NCBI GenBank assembly: GCA_028554645.1
Contig: JAQOOI010000022.1
Coordinates: 2,294,001-2,358,000 of the forward strand
Direction: 5' to 3'
Source of the DNA: Omphalotus guepiniiformis
Lineage: Eukaryota > Basidiomycota > Agaricomycetes > Agaricales > Omphalotaceae
DNA length: 64,000 nucleotides
The notes under the pieces are model-generated. The model saw only the letters and a list, made by a program, of their open reading frames with translations, ran no database searches and was not told the origin of the DNA. Below are positions 11,672 through 23,656 of the stretch, one piece after another; the stretch's first letter is position 1, and every line of letters begins with the position of its first letter. The position numbers were made by a program, and so were the translations under genes.

Positions 11672-13153
11672 ATGACTTCCACGTCTCCACAGCCATCCAC
11701 ATCGAGTGTAAAGGCTCTCAGTGTGCGCAGTAACAACCGTCCTTCTCCTTCTCTGATTTCTACCGTCGTCACTGTTCCTCGTATGCATCCTTTTCTTACT
11801 GCTGTCGACTTTTCTCAGCTTTCTTTTCATTAGCATGGGCCAAAGATGAACCTCCTTCTCCAACAGAACTTCCAACTACAGGCGATGCACATCCTGCTGC
11901 CAATGAACCTCATATTTCTGATGTCGCTTCCTTTCATTCTCAGCACAATGCCAACGGCCCACTGAGTAGATGGTGGGCTTTCACCCTTCCTCGTCCGAGG
12001 GACGCTCAAAATCCGGAGCCGCAGTCAGGCCTAGTGAAAGCGGAGCAGAGGAAATCGCTCACTTTCAAGGATCGTTCCAAGTCGTGGCTTCCGGCGTCAG
12101 CTTTGCGTGAAGTTCCTGCCTCGTTTTCGCGGAGGAATGGGGAAAAGTCCCCTGATGAAGGCGAAGCTGCTTCCAGATCCAATCGTCGCAACTGGAATCT
12201 CTCTATAACAATGCCTACACCTACCGCTGCACCATTTACTGTGGCTCAAACAGGTACTCCTGGCTGGGAGACCCCTTGGACCTCGCGTCCAGCCGCACAA
12301 GGTCCTTACCGCTCTCATTCACGACATAGCTCTTACGGGCTACATGCAGCCGAGGAGGATACTGAAAGCAACAACAAAGACGCAAGTTCTTGGGCTAAAA
12401 GAAAAAAACGACTGCGAATCTTTATTCTCAATAATACATATGTACCATTGGTGCGTCGCGTCTCACCCGTTTTTGGTTCTATCTCCTCAAATTATTCCAA
12501 GCTGTTTCGTTTCATCAACATCTCTTTTACTACTGCCGCGCTTGGTGTTGCCATTCGTATTCGATTAACGGAAAGGACGTATGGTCTCATGGGTGCTGTT
12601 GGCAGTTCTCCGTGCGTGTAGAGATTCAGCCTCCCATATATTTGGAACTAATCATTTAAATCTAGCACGCTCGTTATCATATTTGCCCCCCTAACTCTTG
12701 TTCATGTCATCAGCGCCATCTATGTACGTTGTCACAGAGGGTTAGAATTCCGCTCGGCTCACATGATTCTTTTATCTCGAATATTTCGGTAGACCTCTGG
12801 GCCTCTGGCGTACATCCGGCAAGCTTGCCCATACATTATCTGAAGTATTATTTATATGTGCATGGTCCGCGGCACTCTCCCTCTGCTTCGACAATTTCTT
12901 CACGTCCCTTGTTCCTTGTGCGTCTAATGGCGCAACTGCCTGGTACAATCAGCTGCCACGCCCCGCGAGTAATCTGCCAACCTTCGAGGGCAGCATCGGT
13001 GATAAACTATGTGACAGCCAGCTTGCACTGATATGCCTTGTTGCTGTTGGTCTGGTCATGTACTGTACAAACCTGGTGATCAGTCTCTTCAGGATCTTCG
13101 AGAAGGTGAAGTATCATCCCGCTCACGCACCCTTTGGCTTTCATCCAACGTGA
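11672..13153 (+). CDS. Four-helix membrane protein, resembling fungal Srf1-type phospholipase D regulators
   Basis: A long polar, Ser/Pro-rich N-terminal half is followed by four predicted membrane helices: around LFRFINISFTTAALGVAI, LVIIFAPLTLVHVISAIY, LSEVLFICAWSAALSLCF and LALICLVAVGLVMYCTNLV. The protein ends with a short basic cytoplasmic tail, KYHPAHAPFGFHPT. This layout and the YFGRPLGLWRTSGK loop recall basidiomycete proteins annotated as Srf1-like; I make that link from memory of the family and it is only moderate. The first intron is GT-AG. The intron at 12724 has a GTACGT donor but no AG before the exon in the required frame (LEYFGRPLGLW); a 3' end of AT at 12775 restores it. Otherwise the gene would be frameshifted between helices 2 and 3. 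Confidence 0.65.
12724..12775 (+). other. Candidate GT-AT intron in the Srf1-like gene
   Basis: Donor GTACGT, CTCAC branch-like site, 52 nt, 3' end ...TTTTAT. The next canonical AG (GGTAG, just downstream) gives a stop after about 16 codons. TAT ends both the upstream exon and the intron. Joining here gives VISAIYLEYFGRPLG. Confidence 0.5.
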
Positions 13154-13565
13154 ATTCGTGCGATCGTTTGCCTATCCATACCCTTCTTTACCGCTATCGG
13201 CCTTCATCCTCCAAAGCACCTTTCAAGTTCTATTCTGTGTCTCTGGCCGGTCGCCTTTTCGCTTGTATTCGTAGATCCGTCATTTTCACCATTCTCTTAG
13301 TTCAATTACTCTCTTCACAACGAAGGATTCCCATGGACATGGACTTTTTAATATTTCCCGTTAATCAGACCTCTGTATAGTACTACTGCATTTGTACAGT
13401 AAGACCAGACTCTATACATCATGCGAATTGAGGGCAAGGCTAAGAGAGAGCAAGTTGGTACGGTACCAAGGGCAATGTGGCGTCAGATTTGTATGAAATT
13501 CGTCATACTTGGTTTGTGTATTTCAGTAAGCAGGCTATGAGGCTTGCTCTCTGACCATATCGTGT
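13154..13565 (+). other. Intergenic region
   Basis: No gene is supported between the Srf1-like gene and the transporter gene. It presumably holds the 3' UTR of the first and the promoter of the second. I see no repeat or structured element. Confidence 0.3.
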
Positions 13566-15259
13566 ATGGACTCACCTTCTTCCTCTGCCCGTAGAGTGCG
13601 CAGTCGGTCCAAGTCCGTAGGAAGGGCAGTTTCTGTGGCTATCCATCAGCTCAACAATAGAGACTATCTCATCGGCATCGGACTACTGCTAGTGGTCGTC
13701 TTTCTCTGGACAACGTCAAATTTCGTGACACAGGTGGAGAAATTCTATCTAGATACTTTCGAGTTCCGGTCAATGTTCAACATCCGCACTCGTAGGATTT
13801 GTTTCAAGATGGATATGAGAAGGCATTTCTGTGAGTTGCGGCCGATGGTATTCCGACTGTATAGGCTTATCTCTACAGGGTTACCTATCTCAACACCAGC
13901 TCATTCGCGCTATATCTGCTCCCTTCTGCTGTCGGACTATGTTTTCGGAGGGACGGGCGTGGAGTCGGTATTACTGCACACGATGGTAGGCGTGCAAACG
14001 GTGTTATTCTGCAGTATTAACTTTCAGATCTGGCAGAATACGAGCCGTTAGCGACGGATGAAACTCTCTTGCCTGAATCACCTGAAGTGCGTTGAATACG
14101 GAAGACTAATGTTGGGGTGCCTTGCCATTGTTCATTTCCTTTCCTGATTAGCCGCAAAATGTCAGAAAGTACGCTCGTCCAAGATCATCTGAGCAAACTC
14201 CGCTTACCCTGCGGGAAACCGTCGACCTCGCATTCGCCTTTTGCTTCGTCTGGTACGGCAGACTTGTTTCGTGACACGTTGTATATTCATCTGATGTTTC
14301 ATACCTGCATGCTCAAAGGTTTGCGGCCAACTGGGCGTTGAATGCAGCACTAGATTACACAAGTGTAGCAAGTGCGACGATACTTTCTTCAACAAGTGGC
14401 ACGTACTCTTTCCAATCGAACGGGCAAGCCTCTTTCTAAATTCACAGGTTGATTCTCGCAGGATTTTTCACCCTTGGAATTGGACGAATCTTCCGAGTCG
14501 AAAGTTTGACTCTGGCCAAAATTGGCGCAGTTCTGACCAGGTACACGTCGTCTTCCGTACTCATATGAGATGGCATACACTCATTTCACGACAGTTTCGG
14601 GGGAGTCGTACTGGTTTCCCTCTCTGATACCACACAAACTGGCAGTGCTTTGGATGACCATGCAACAAACCCGATCTTGGGCGACATCCTGGCTCTTCTT
14701 TCTGCCGCTTTCTACGCGTTATATGTCATCCTTCTGAAAGTTCGGATAGGTTCAGAATCCCGCATCGACATGAAACTTTTCTTTGGGTTTGTGGGTATTT
14801 TTAGCATCATCTCGTGTTGGCCGATTGGCGTTGTGCTGCACTTCACCGGTATTGAGAAATTCGAGTTGCCTTCCACGGGTAAGGCAGTGGCCGCTTTGAT
14901 TGTCAATGTATGCATCTAAACGATTGAATGAATCTCTGACTGACAACATCATGCCCCCACAGATGGCCATTACTTGGTCTAGTGACTTCCTTTACGTCCT
15001 AGCTATGTTGAAGACTACTCCACTTGTTGTCACAATTGGACTTAGCCTTACCATACCTCTGGCTGTTATTGGTGATTTCTTCCTCAGCAAGCCAGCGGAA
15101 ATTCAAGTGATTGTTGGCGCAGTGCTCGTTCTTTTCAGTTTTGTAGTTGTTGGTATAGATGATGCTAGCTCCCATCTTGAAAATGAACCTCTTGTCATAG
15201 TAGATGAGCCAGTTGAACGAGGCAGGGCAGATGTAGATATATCGTTGGAACGCGGATGA
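13566..15259 (+). CDS. SLC35F5/Thi74-like drug/metabolite transporter (EamA superfamily)
   Basis: A polytopic membrane transporter of the DMT superfamily, closest in pattern to SLC35F5 and the yeast vacuolar proteins Thi74/YML018C; the substrate is unknown. The first helix is DYLIGIGLLLVVVFLWTTSN. After three introns comes a loop, then helices around FAANWALNAALDYTSVASAT, IGAVLTSFGGVVLVSLSD, ILALLSAAFYALYVILL, FGFVGIFSIISCWPIGVVL and TTPLVVTIGLSLTIPLAVIG. The LDYTSVASATILSSTS segment is the typical SLC35F signature. Introns look GT-AG throughout, although one junction near 14396 could be placed in more than one way. The C-terminus is acidic and short. An ATG at 13566 gives a 40-residue polar N-terminus. 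Confidence 0.85.
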
Positions 15260-15397
15260 ACTTGTACTCTCTTATAGAAGTGTATAGACTCTATACTGAT
15301 CGTTTGTGGCTGTGTCACTTTTGAAAGTTCACCGAATTACTACACTCATGGTGGGTATGAATTATATCCTCTTTACCAAAATGATGACCAGACGCTC

Positions 15398-16160
15398 ATG
15401 CCAAAAGATCGTTCGAAACGCACTATTGTGCACAATGCCTCTGTCAAACCGAACAAACGCCAGTTCGCTGTGCAGGACAACGCCGTCGAAAAGGTGGAAA
15501 TTGGTGCTGCCCCCGATGTCTCTGTACGTCCAGTACATCCGTCCAACAAGCATTTTCATTGATTGATTGATATTCTATAGGCTAATGACCTCCTTCGATT
15601 GACCAATTCATCAGATCCTACCAATCTCAAGAAGAAAGACAAGCAACAACTGAAACACGAAGCCTTCCTCCAACGTGAAGCGTACCGTCGTTTCTCTCTA
15701 CTTCGACTAACGAATGAGACTTGATAGGCCTTGAATTGACTCAAAATCCCTACTCAAAATCGCATCAACGGCGAATGAAACGTAAAGCGCGAGAACAAAT
15801 TGGGCAAGGACTTGATGACATACATGACGCACTCAATTCCTTGAGCAAGGAAGCTGCAGACTCAGCAGAGGGCAGTGAGGACGCGCAGGAAGTAGCGACA
15901 GTGAGCAAGGTCAAACCAGGTCAGATAGGGGAAGGGAAAGCCGCGACACTGTCGAGAGCGCAACGAAAACGAGCTCTGTAAGATGTTTCTTTGTTTTTGC
16001 GATAACACAGAACCTGACATATGTGACAACTTTGTCATATAGCGAAGTGGAACGCCTTCGTCATCCACTAATTCTCTCAAATCCGCAATTTCAATCGAAT
16101 CCTTTCCAAACAATACGTACACATGCACAAAACTCCCTTGTCAAACATGTATCCTCTTGA
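15398..16160 (+). CDS. SLX9: Ribosome biogenesis protein Slx9
   Basis: Slx9 is a small basic nucleolar protein needed for 20S pre-rRNA processing and 40S subunit export. The start MPKDRSKRTIVHN is followed by the family blocks KKKDKQQLKHEAFLQRLELT, NPYSKSHQRRMKRKAREQIG and LSRAQRKRALEVERLRHPLI, then SNPQFQSNPFQTIRTHAQN at the C-terminus. Three GT-AG introns join four exons. The ATG at 15398 is preferred over an upstream ATG at about 15349, which is in another frame. Length (about 190 residues) is normal. It ends just before the convergent P450 gene. Confidence 0.88.
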
Positions 16161-16224
16161 AAACAAGTTGTACTACGTATGTGTCCATGGTAACTAATTA
16201 ACTACCTGCGTTTAGCTTCTCCAG

Positions 16225-18666
16225 TTAGTTGGAGCTCCTGATGGTAACCTTGACTGGCATTTGTGGCCCTTCATGAAATTTGTCGCGAACCATTGGGATC
16301 ATCAGGCCGGCTGGAACCCTTAGAATGTCGATGTCTCCTTGAGGGAAAGAAAATTCGAAAGATTCAACCAGTCCAAGGAGAATTGCTTGCAATTCCATTA
16401 ACCTAAAGAGAATAATAAGTCATCGTGTCTGAACTTGATCCTTTAGAGCGTCACTCACGCGAATCGCCACCTAGGAAAAGAAAAAGCATTAGTAGAGATA
16501 AATGTAGAATGAATGGTATCATTACCCAATACATCCTTTGACTCCAGCGCCTACATCATGAGGTCAGTTGAGATTCTCGACAAGTTGAAACTATTCCTTA
16601 CTGAAGGTCATGCTGCGAGTGCCATGTCAATAGAGATAATACTCAAGAGAGTCCGGAATACTTACAGATTCGCGTAAACACCAACCGAAGGGGTCTTGCT
16701 CTTAGAGGCATCCAGAAAACGCGATGGATTCCATTCTTCAGCATCTTCACCCCACACCTCCGGAAGTCTGTGGTTCGCATTATGCTCAGTGATGACATTT
16801 CATCCATGGTAAACACAGAACGGCACTTGCCTATTATACATTGCGATAGAAACGTATACGCGCTGGCCCTTGTGCACCGGAAGCTCAGACAGAACTTCAC
16901 CTGAGGCACCTATAACCGGAAACTCCAAAGGCAAGACATCATCCTGCCCGGCTACGCGAATAAGGGATGGAACCTGCAGAGGTGTCTTCTCCAGCCCGAT
17001 ATCAGAAAGTTGGCTAAAACACTTACGATTGGATGCATTCTGAGTACTTCCTAATAAGCACTGTGAGTAACAGTGAGGAATTTACATATAGTCTTCAGCT
17101 CACCTTGATAACGGCATTGAAGTACGGTAGAGAATCGTAATCGTTAGCAGAAAGCTCATCCGGCTTTTCAGCACGTAAGTTCGCTATTTCCGCGTATACT
17201 CTAGCCTGGTCCTCAGGATGTCTGCTTAGTTCGTATAGAAGCCACGTTGTTGTCGAAGCAGTTGTTTCGTGACCTGCGAGAATAAGGGTACTGTGTGTGG
17301 ATATGGATCAATACCGAGCGAACACACAATGCCTGTTAACTTACGCCATTTGAGACAATACTTCATCTTCGTCCAATTGCTTCTTAGAGTCTGCCGCAAG
17401 ATTCGACCGCACTAGAACGCTCAAGACGTCTTTGTCCATTGACTCCAAATCCGCAGAAGAAGATTTGTCTTTGAACAGTGGGCTAGCGATCTGCTTTGAG
17501 GCTATAGAAAAATCTCCAAAGTGACGTTCTTCTTTGATGGGAAAGTTCTCCGAGATGAAAGTCGCGATGCTCTCGGGCACGGATCGTCGGAAAGCTCTGT
17601 ACAGGAGTAAAGCCTTCCTAGGATACATCGTCGAGTCCACACTGTAACGTGATGTCAACTATCATTCGTTACCAAAGAAAATTCTGATACATACAACATA
17701 TATTTCAAGACCTTCGACAACTCGCTGCTCTCACCCTTAAGAGCGCCAAACTGATAGTCAAAAGCACCTATATCAAGGCATCTCGTTAGAAAGAATTGCA
17801 TTAAAGAAATCGATACCTACTTTCTCCAATCACGTCAAGCGTGAGTCGAGGCAACCAGTCAACCAGATTGAGGACTTCTTTGCCATTTCCCAACTCCTCC
17901 CGCCAGCGGCTGGCCAACTATATATAGAGTATCAGAGGGGACCTAGAGCATAGAAAAACGGAATCATACACTTTCGGTCGATCGCTGAAATAAGGACAAA
18001 AATTGACGCAAATGCACTGCGGAAAATGCTGGGTTGAGGATCTTCCTGTGTCGGCTATGAATTTCACCTTGGAAGTCGAAGCTTAAGGATGCGCAGGTTT
18101 AGAGACGGTGTACTGGTATACTCACCCTCGGCCCAGAGGATTCCACGTCCAAACATTATTCTGGTTACCTGTTGACTGTCTTCAGACTTTGGATAGCGAT
18201 ATCCCGATGTATGGAATATGTATTGAAGGGCGCGAGGATCTGCAATCATCAGCACGTCCTCCTAGGTAATATTGGAGCAAATTACAATCTGTTCAATTGA
18301 GAGAAAATGACACCACCCACCGCAAGGCAGCTACTGGCTTTGAATGCGATGCCAAATTCTTTGAACCATTTGAACTCCAGATCACCCACTTCCTGTGGTG
18401 AATTGCTTGTTAGTATATAGTACGTATCAACATGGAAGGCACGACTTTTTGATGCGAGAGGTCAACTTCGTGACCTAGCGACTGATTGTTAGGACGTTGG
18501 TCGCGTGAGTAAGTAACATCACCGACTCACCGAAAAGAAGAGACGGTCTCGGTGGACCTCGCAAGTAACTCAATGCTCTACGCCTGAAGCGGGATACGAA
18601 TCCAAATAGGAAGTAGCCGGCACTCAAGAGTACCAACAGAATCGGGAACAAGGGGGAATTCAACAT
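16225..18666 (-). CDS. Cytochrome P450 monooxygenase
   Basis: A membrane-anchored haem monooxygenase of fungal microsomal type. The N-terminus has an anchor helix (LFPILLVLLSAGYFLFGF) followed by the proline hinge RGPPRPSLLFG. The oxygen-binding helix reads LILAGHETTAST. The K-helix ExxR is in KEVLRMHP. The PERF-like motif is WNPSRFLD. The haem ligand lies in FSAGVKGCIGWRFA (FxxGxxxCxG). Many short introns interrupt it. One is GC-AG (16768-16830), and an 11-nt microexon (16602-16612) supplies the residues just before the haem loop. All key residues are present, so it looks functional. The CYP family cannot be assigned by eye, and no biosynthetic cluster surrounds it. Confidence 0.92.
16768..16830 (-). 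other. GC-AG intron in the P450 gene
   Basis: A 63-nt intron with a GCAAGT donor and CACAG acceptor. Splicing gives VSIAMYNR + LPEVWGEDAEEWNPSRF, the conserved run into the PERF region. Reading through the donor breaks the frame. Confidence 0.8.
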
Positions 18667-19135
18667 AATGGTATAGGGAAATTCACGACCTCTGAGAACG
18701 TTGCTTATATCTAAATGTCAGCCCAGCGTATAGTCATAGTAGTCTCGTGAGCGGCTTTCAATACGCCGAAACCACCTCGCATGACGAAACCACCTCGCAT
18801 GATAATCGTGGTGAGAAGACTGCATAGCTGAGAATGCTCACCTGTACCCATATTCGGCCGCAGTTACCGGTGTCATGCCAAGGTCACATATACTTATTTG
18901 AAAAGAAAGGAACCATCGGTTCTAGCGGCTATGCAAGAAGCACTCCGGTGATTTCAATTGGGATATCGACTGATATCGAGAAAAGACAGACATTTGCGCG
19001 GGTATCAATGTTGCACGCTCAGAAGAAGCCCGGGACATGTCATAAATGGTATCTATAATGTCATATCGAAGAACAATAGAGCACAAAGCAATAACTGCAT
19101 CTTGGGTGCCGCCAGGTTGAAAACCCCCGGAGGAT
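18667..19135 (-). promoter_or_regulatory. P450 upstream region with an 18-bp tandem duplication
   Basis: The 18-bp unit CGAAACCACCTCGCATGA occurs twice head to tail at 18767-18784 and 18785-18802, about 100 bp upstream of the P450 start. No coding sequence is supported in this interval, which also holds the 3' flank of the coiled-coil gene. A duplicated transcription-factor site is possible but not shown. Confidence 0.45.
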
Positions 19136-21545
19136 TCACTCATCTTCACCAGTGCCGCTCAGGCCGGCAGACCAGACCGTACTACCGGATCCACTACCGC
19201 CTGCGCTTCGCCTGCCTCGGCGGGTACTCCGGCGTATCTCGGTAAAACCGCTACTGGAACCTTTGGCGATTTCTGCACTCAACGCTTTTTCGTGAGCATC
19301 CAAGGCAGCCAAGGTGTTTTCAGCTTCTGCGTGCTCTAAAAGTTCCTGAGTCAAGCCTGTGCCTTCAATCCCTAAACCGACGCGAACAGAGGAACCGTTC
19401 AGAGAAGGTGTTGAATGTAGAGAAGACGTTTCGGAGGTCGGCGCACTGGCGGATCTAGAACCGAAGAGAGAAAAGCGTCGACTAGTTGTGGTAGGCGTCG
19501 CCGCTGCGGGTCCAGGAGAGGAAAAGGCCTTCTGCATCGGGGCAGGAGAGGTGGGAGCAGTGATACCCATGAGTTTCATGGTAGCATTGATCCTCTCCCT
19601 TTCTCGACGGTCGTCTTCATCCTCTTGAGTATCCAACTTCCTACCACCTGTCACAGGACTCGCTCCCGGCTTTAAAGTCAGAGGACGCAAATTTGGATCT
19701 GGCTTCTTCTCGCTGTTATTAAAGATTGAAAAGCTTTTCCAGTCGAAAGACAATGACCGACGTTGGGCCTTGGAATTAGGTTGAGCAGGAGGCGGACCCA
19801 GCTTCGGGACGTTAAATGAGGGAGTACTGGGTTTGGGTGAATCAGCCGTCATAGAGGATGAACGGCCAACAAGGACAGACTGAGGGCGTGGTTTGCTTCC
19901 TTTAGAAGGTGCTGCAGTAGAGGGTGTAACAGGTTCATGGTCGTAGTCGACTGCAAGTACATGTTCAAAACCTTCCTGAGCGATAATTCTATCGATGATC
20001 TTTGAGGCGTACAAAGACAGCGCTTTGTTAGCGTCCTTCAGGGCTTTGACCTCGGACCGGAGGGCAACTACATCACTGGCTGCGCCATGTTCAGTCCCGT
20101 TACCTTTCCTGCCTTCTGAATCCTTTCTCGATCGCTTATTCTTGCTACCCAGAGCATAGCGTTCACTATCATCCACCTTACCATCTAATATATCCTTGTT
20201 CTCGGCACGTCCCAGTTCTGCGGCCAAGTCAAGCCCGGGACCAGTGATCGGTAAATCAGCCAGTGATTCACCACGAGTGGCATCAGGAGAACGGGAAGAG
20301 GAGCCCCCACGCTTGCGTCCTTGACGGGTGCGGCTGTGGCGAGATGAAGTGGAGTCATCTTCTTGCAAGTCCATACTCCTCCCAAGCTCCTGCTCAAGAG
20401 TACCTGCTTGGACTTCTTCCGACGCTTCTTCCTCAACTCTATCTAGAGTATTGCGACCAGTGCTCCGGACACTACCCTCATCAGCGCGATCGTCATCTTC
20501 TTCGTCACTGGAACTTGCGCCCACTTGCTTCAGGACATCGAACTGGCCACTGAGAGTTCTCTCCCGAAGGAGGATCAAGTAGCTTTCATTTTCTTCCTGC
20601 AACTGCTTATTGACTCGATTGAGTTCAGCTAGCTGTCCTTGCAAGAGGACAAGAGTGCTCTGCAGCGAAGAATAAGAGGTAGAAAGCGTAGAAAGTTCCA
20701 GCTTCAGAGCAGTCATTTCGGCAGGTTCATCATCTGAGTCATTGGACTCTTGGATAGGCGCTTGAGTCTTTGGTGGCGCCCCTGAGAGAGCGTGTCCGGA
20801 CTCTTCCTCGTCGTCCTCAGCTTCAGTCTCTGATTCAGCCGCAGCAATAGGAACAGGTTCGGGCTTATTGCGAGCTTGGATCAGCGACTGAATGCGTGAT
20901 TTCAGATGCTGCTCATTATCATAGAAAGCCTGACGCTCGGCATCAAATGTAGACGTCTGCTCAATCGCAGTCAGTCCGAGATAGCGGTTACCGAAACCCA
21001 GATACTACTGACCTGCTCATTGTAACGGCGCGATATCTCTCTTTTCTCTCTCTCAAGCTCGCGAACTTGATCCCGGAGTTTTTCAGAAATGTCTATGCGT
21101 TGTGCGAGCTCCATCTCCGAGCGGTTCTGCTCCGCATAAAGTTCGTTTAACCGAGTTTCAGCGGCGTGGAGGGCTGAAGTCAATTGGGCATTTTCTGACC
21201 CTAACGAGGATATAGTTTGTTCTTTGTCTTGCAGCTGAACTAGAAGCTGCGCCGGTAATTAGCAAATGTGTATTCGACGGAGAAATAGATAGAACACACC
21301 TGCTCCTTTCTCTCCGTGGCCTCTTTGAGGGCGCCAGAAAGATCATTATTGCTTTCGCTTGGGACAGATATAGATGAGCTCCTGGTCATATTCCGACGGA
21401 TACCCGTGGAGTTCAATGAAGAGGAGGCACGCGGACTGGCCGCTGAGCGGGCAGTAGCACCTCTTGATATGGAAGAGGAAGGAGAAGACGTCGGTAATGG
21501 GCGCCTGGAAGCCGAAGGGCTCGTTCTAGGTGCCGTAGTAGTCAT
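19136..21545 (-). CDS. Coiled-coil protein of unknown function
   Basis: I do not recognise the family. Three exons with GT-AG introns encode a Ser/Pro-rich head (about 90 residues), then a long coiled coil (ENAQLTSALHAAETRLNELY; KLRDQVRELEREKREISRRY; LQGQLAELNRVNKQLQEENE). An acidic, Ser-rich middle with several SDSDDE-like stretches follows, then a further heptad segment (LRSEVKALKDANKALSLYAS). A disordered tail holds RRSLSFDWKSFSIFN and the C-terminal helix ENTLAALDAHEKALSAEIAK. The RRSLSFDWKSF-type motif and the terminal helix look like conserved islands, so this is likely a cytoskeletal or membrane-tether scaffold protein. That role is inference from composition only. Confidence 0.75.
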
Positions 21546-21873
21546 TTAAGCAAGAGAAGAATACAGAAAGTCGTGCAAGTCGTAGTATTGGTCGTGATGG
21601 TTGGTATAAGTCTATCAAAGACAGAATATAAAACAGATTTAAGAGTGATGAGGGGTTTGTGTTGCCAGTCAGATTTATTGCATTCAAGATGAGAAGTAGG
21701 TCCGCTCCTTGGAAGATGAGATACAGGAGAAATAATGGAAGAGCTAGTTTTAAGTGCCAGGTACACTTGACAACCTGGCCAGCCACGCAGCCACAGATTT
21801 CCTTACATAATATCGGCATTTCATATTCAAGTTTCACAAGTCCACCAAGTCCACTGCACTTTTGCACTGCACA
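21546..21873 (+). other. Divergent promoter of the coiled-coil gene and XRCC2
   Basis: A 328-bp region between two divergent start codons. It is AT-rich and has no obvious repeat or strong motif. Short open frames in it do not match any conserved block. Confidence 0.3.
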
Positions 21874-23031
21874 ATGGATTTCAATGGCATGTTCAGCGAA
21901 ATTGAAATAGAATCTCTTCAAACTGTCAGTCCACTCTATCACTGATGTGCTATTCTCATTGTCTCCAATTAGTTGCTTACTTCTTTGCGGTCAGACGGTC
22001 AGCAGACTTGTAGGTAGCAAACTGAACGCACACTGACCATTCATACAGTTTCCCCACTTGACACTCAAATTCCAGGCCTAGACACGCATCTGTCTTATGT
22101 CCATCAGAGCCACTCTCCTCTTAGAGTCTCTAACGCGGGCGATGTTATCGAGATTCAAGGCCCTCCCAATTCGGGTAAAACTCATCTTCTATATTTATTG
22201 CTCATCACCTGCATAATGCCGAGCTCCTACTCTTCGACGCGTTTGAATGGTTGGGGAAAGGCTGCTATTCTCTTTGATACGGATGGCTCATTCGATACTC
22301 ATCGGTTCAAGCAGTTGTTATCCTCCCGTATAAGAGACGTTCTGATTTCCGACGGAAATGTACCCGCGCCTGGAAGTCTTGACGCGCTTGTACACCACTC
22401 GCTACAGAACCTTCATATATTTCGGCCGACTTCTTCAGCACAGCTGGCTGCGACCATTCTCCATCTTCCTTTGTATCATCAAACACGTTTATCTGGCAGT
22501 GAAATAGGAATTGTCGCCGTCGACTCGATAAGTGCTTTTTATTGGCTAGATCGCTTTACTGCAGAGCAATTACGATCCTCTGCCAAGTACTCGAAGAGCG
22601 ATGTGATAAATCCTCTGCAACATGTTTTGACTGCCTTACACAATTTCCGGCTAACGCATCTCCCTGTCATCGTCCTCACAAATTGGGGACTAACTCCTGC
22701 CAATACAAACGACTCCTCTTCAAACGGTGCTGGAATGCTATACCGGCAACATTTAAATCCTTATCCATCTCCTCTTGTACCCCCCAGCGGCTCGGGTGAG
22801 GTTTCATCCTCAAAAGTGAAGCCTCTTCTGCACCACATCACACTCTCCTCCTCGTTGAGCTCTCAGTACCCTGCAGACTTCTCATTTGCAGATATGCTGG
22901 CCACTGATCATTCAAGAAATACCCTTGATACTACAAATAATGAAATTTATGGACACGTCCGTACCGCTGGCTATCCAGGAACCGGAAATTTCTCGTTTCG
23001 CATAGAAAGAGACGGCGTCAACGTCAATTAA
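21874..23031 (+). CDS. XRCC2: XRCC2-type RAD51 paralogue (DNA recombination ATPase)
   Basis: XRCC2 belongs to the BCDX2 RAD51-paralogue complex acting in homologous recombination. Walker A is GPPNSGKTHLLY inside GDVIEIQGPPNSGKT. The next blocks are AAILFDTDGSFDTHRFKQLL, LHIFRPTSSAQLAATIL and the Walker B segment IGIVAVDSISAFYWLDRF, whose SISAFYW is diagnostic for XRCC2 rather than RAD51 itself. The N-terminus was rebuilt from two small exons (21874-21924, 21973-22009) joined by GT-AG introns to 22049; the second intron is only 39 nt. The C-terminal domain ends GNFSFRIERDGVNVN. Length is somewhat greater than in animals. Identity rests on these motifs. Confidence 0.88.
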
Positions 23032-23656
23032 ATGAGGCAAATATACCTGACAGCAAAACATAACCATTCCTTATACGACCGGTTCACCAGACAGATGGAT
23101 GATTCCAGTGTTGAAACCAGATGCGAAGGGCGTCCGGTTGGGGAAATATATGCAGATGACTGGCAAACCTATTGGATGTCCAGGCTCCAGAGACAAAGCC
23201 GTCTCAAATGACGTTACGGGAGTATCCACATCTAGCATTCACTGCAGACCGCCCTCCCTATACATCTCATATTTTGTACAGTCCGGTTCGTCGAGGTTGT
23301 GTACCAACCTTGCTCCTCTAAGGACGGAGGCAAATATATTGTAAATGTTGTGAACACACAGAATCCTTCTACCGATGTAATCGGCTCTCTGTCTGGTGCT
23401 TGAAACTTCGTTTGTGTGTCTGCTGTGTCATCTTAGTATGGTGGACTGTCCCCGCTGGTACCCAATCTAAGATTCGGTATGTTCGGCTCTACACTAGTTA
23501 GCTTTACTTTTGCTGTGTCGAAACTCCGAAAACTTGCATCACAATACTAGAAACTCACATCGCGTGGGGATTCAAAGGCATAGGGTGATAATCGGATGAA
23601 TTACTGCATATTAGTATAATGACAGCTCTAATACATGCTACTTAGTCCAGACAATC
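23032..23656 (+). other. Intergenic region between convergent XRCC2 and lipoyl synthase genes
   Basis: Both flanking genes end here. Short open frames have no recognisable motif, and I see no inverted repeat or structured RNA. Confidence 0.3.
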
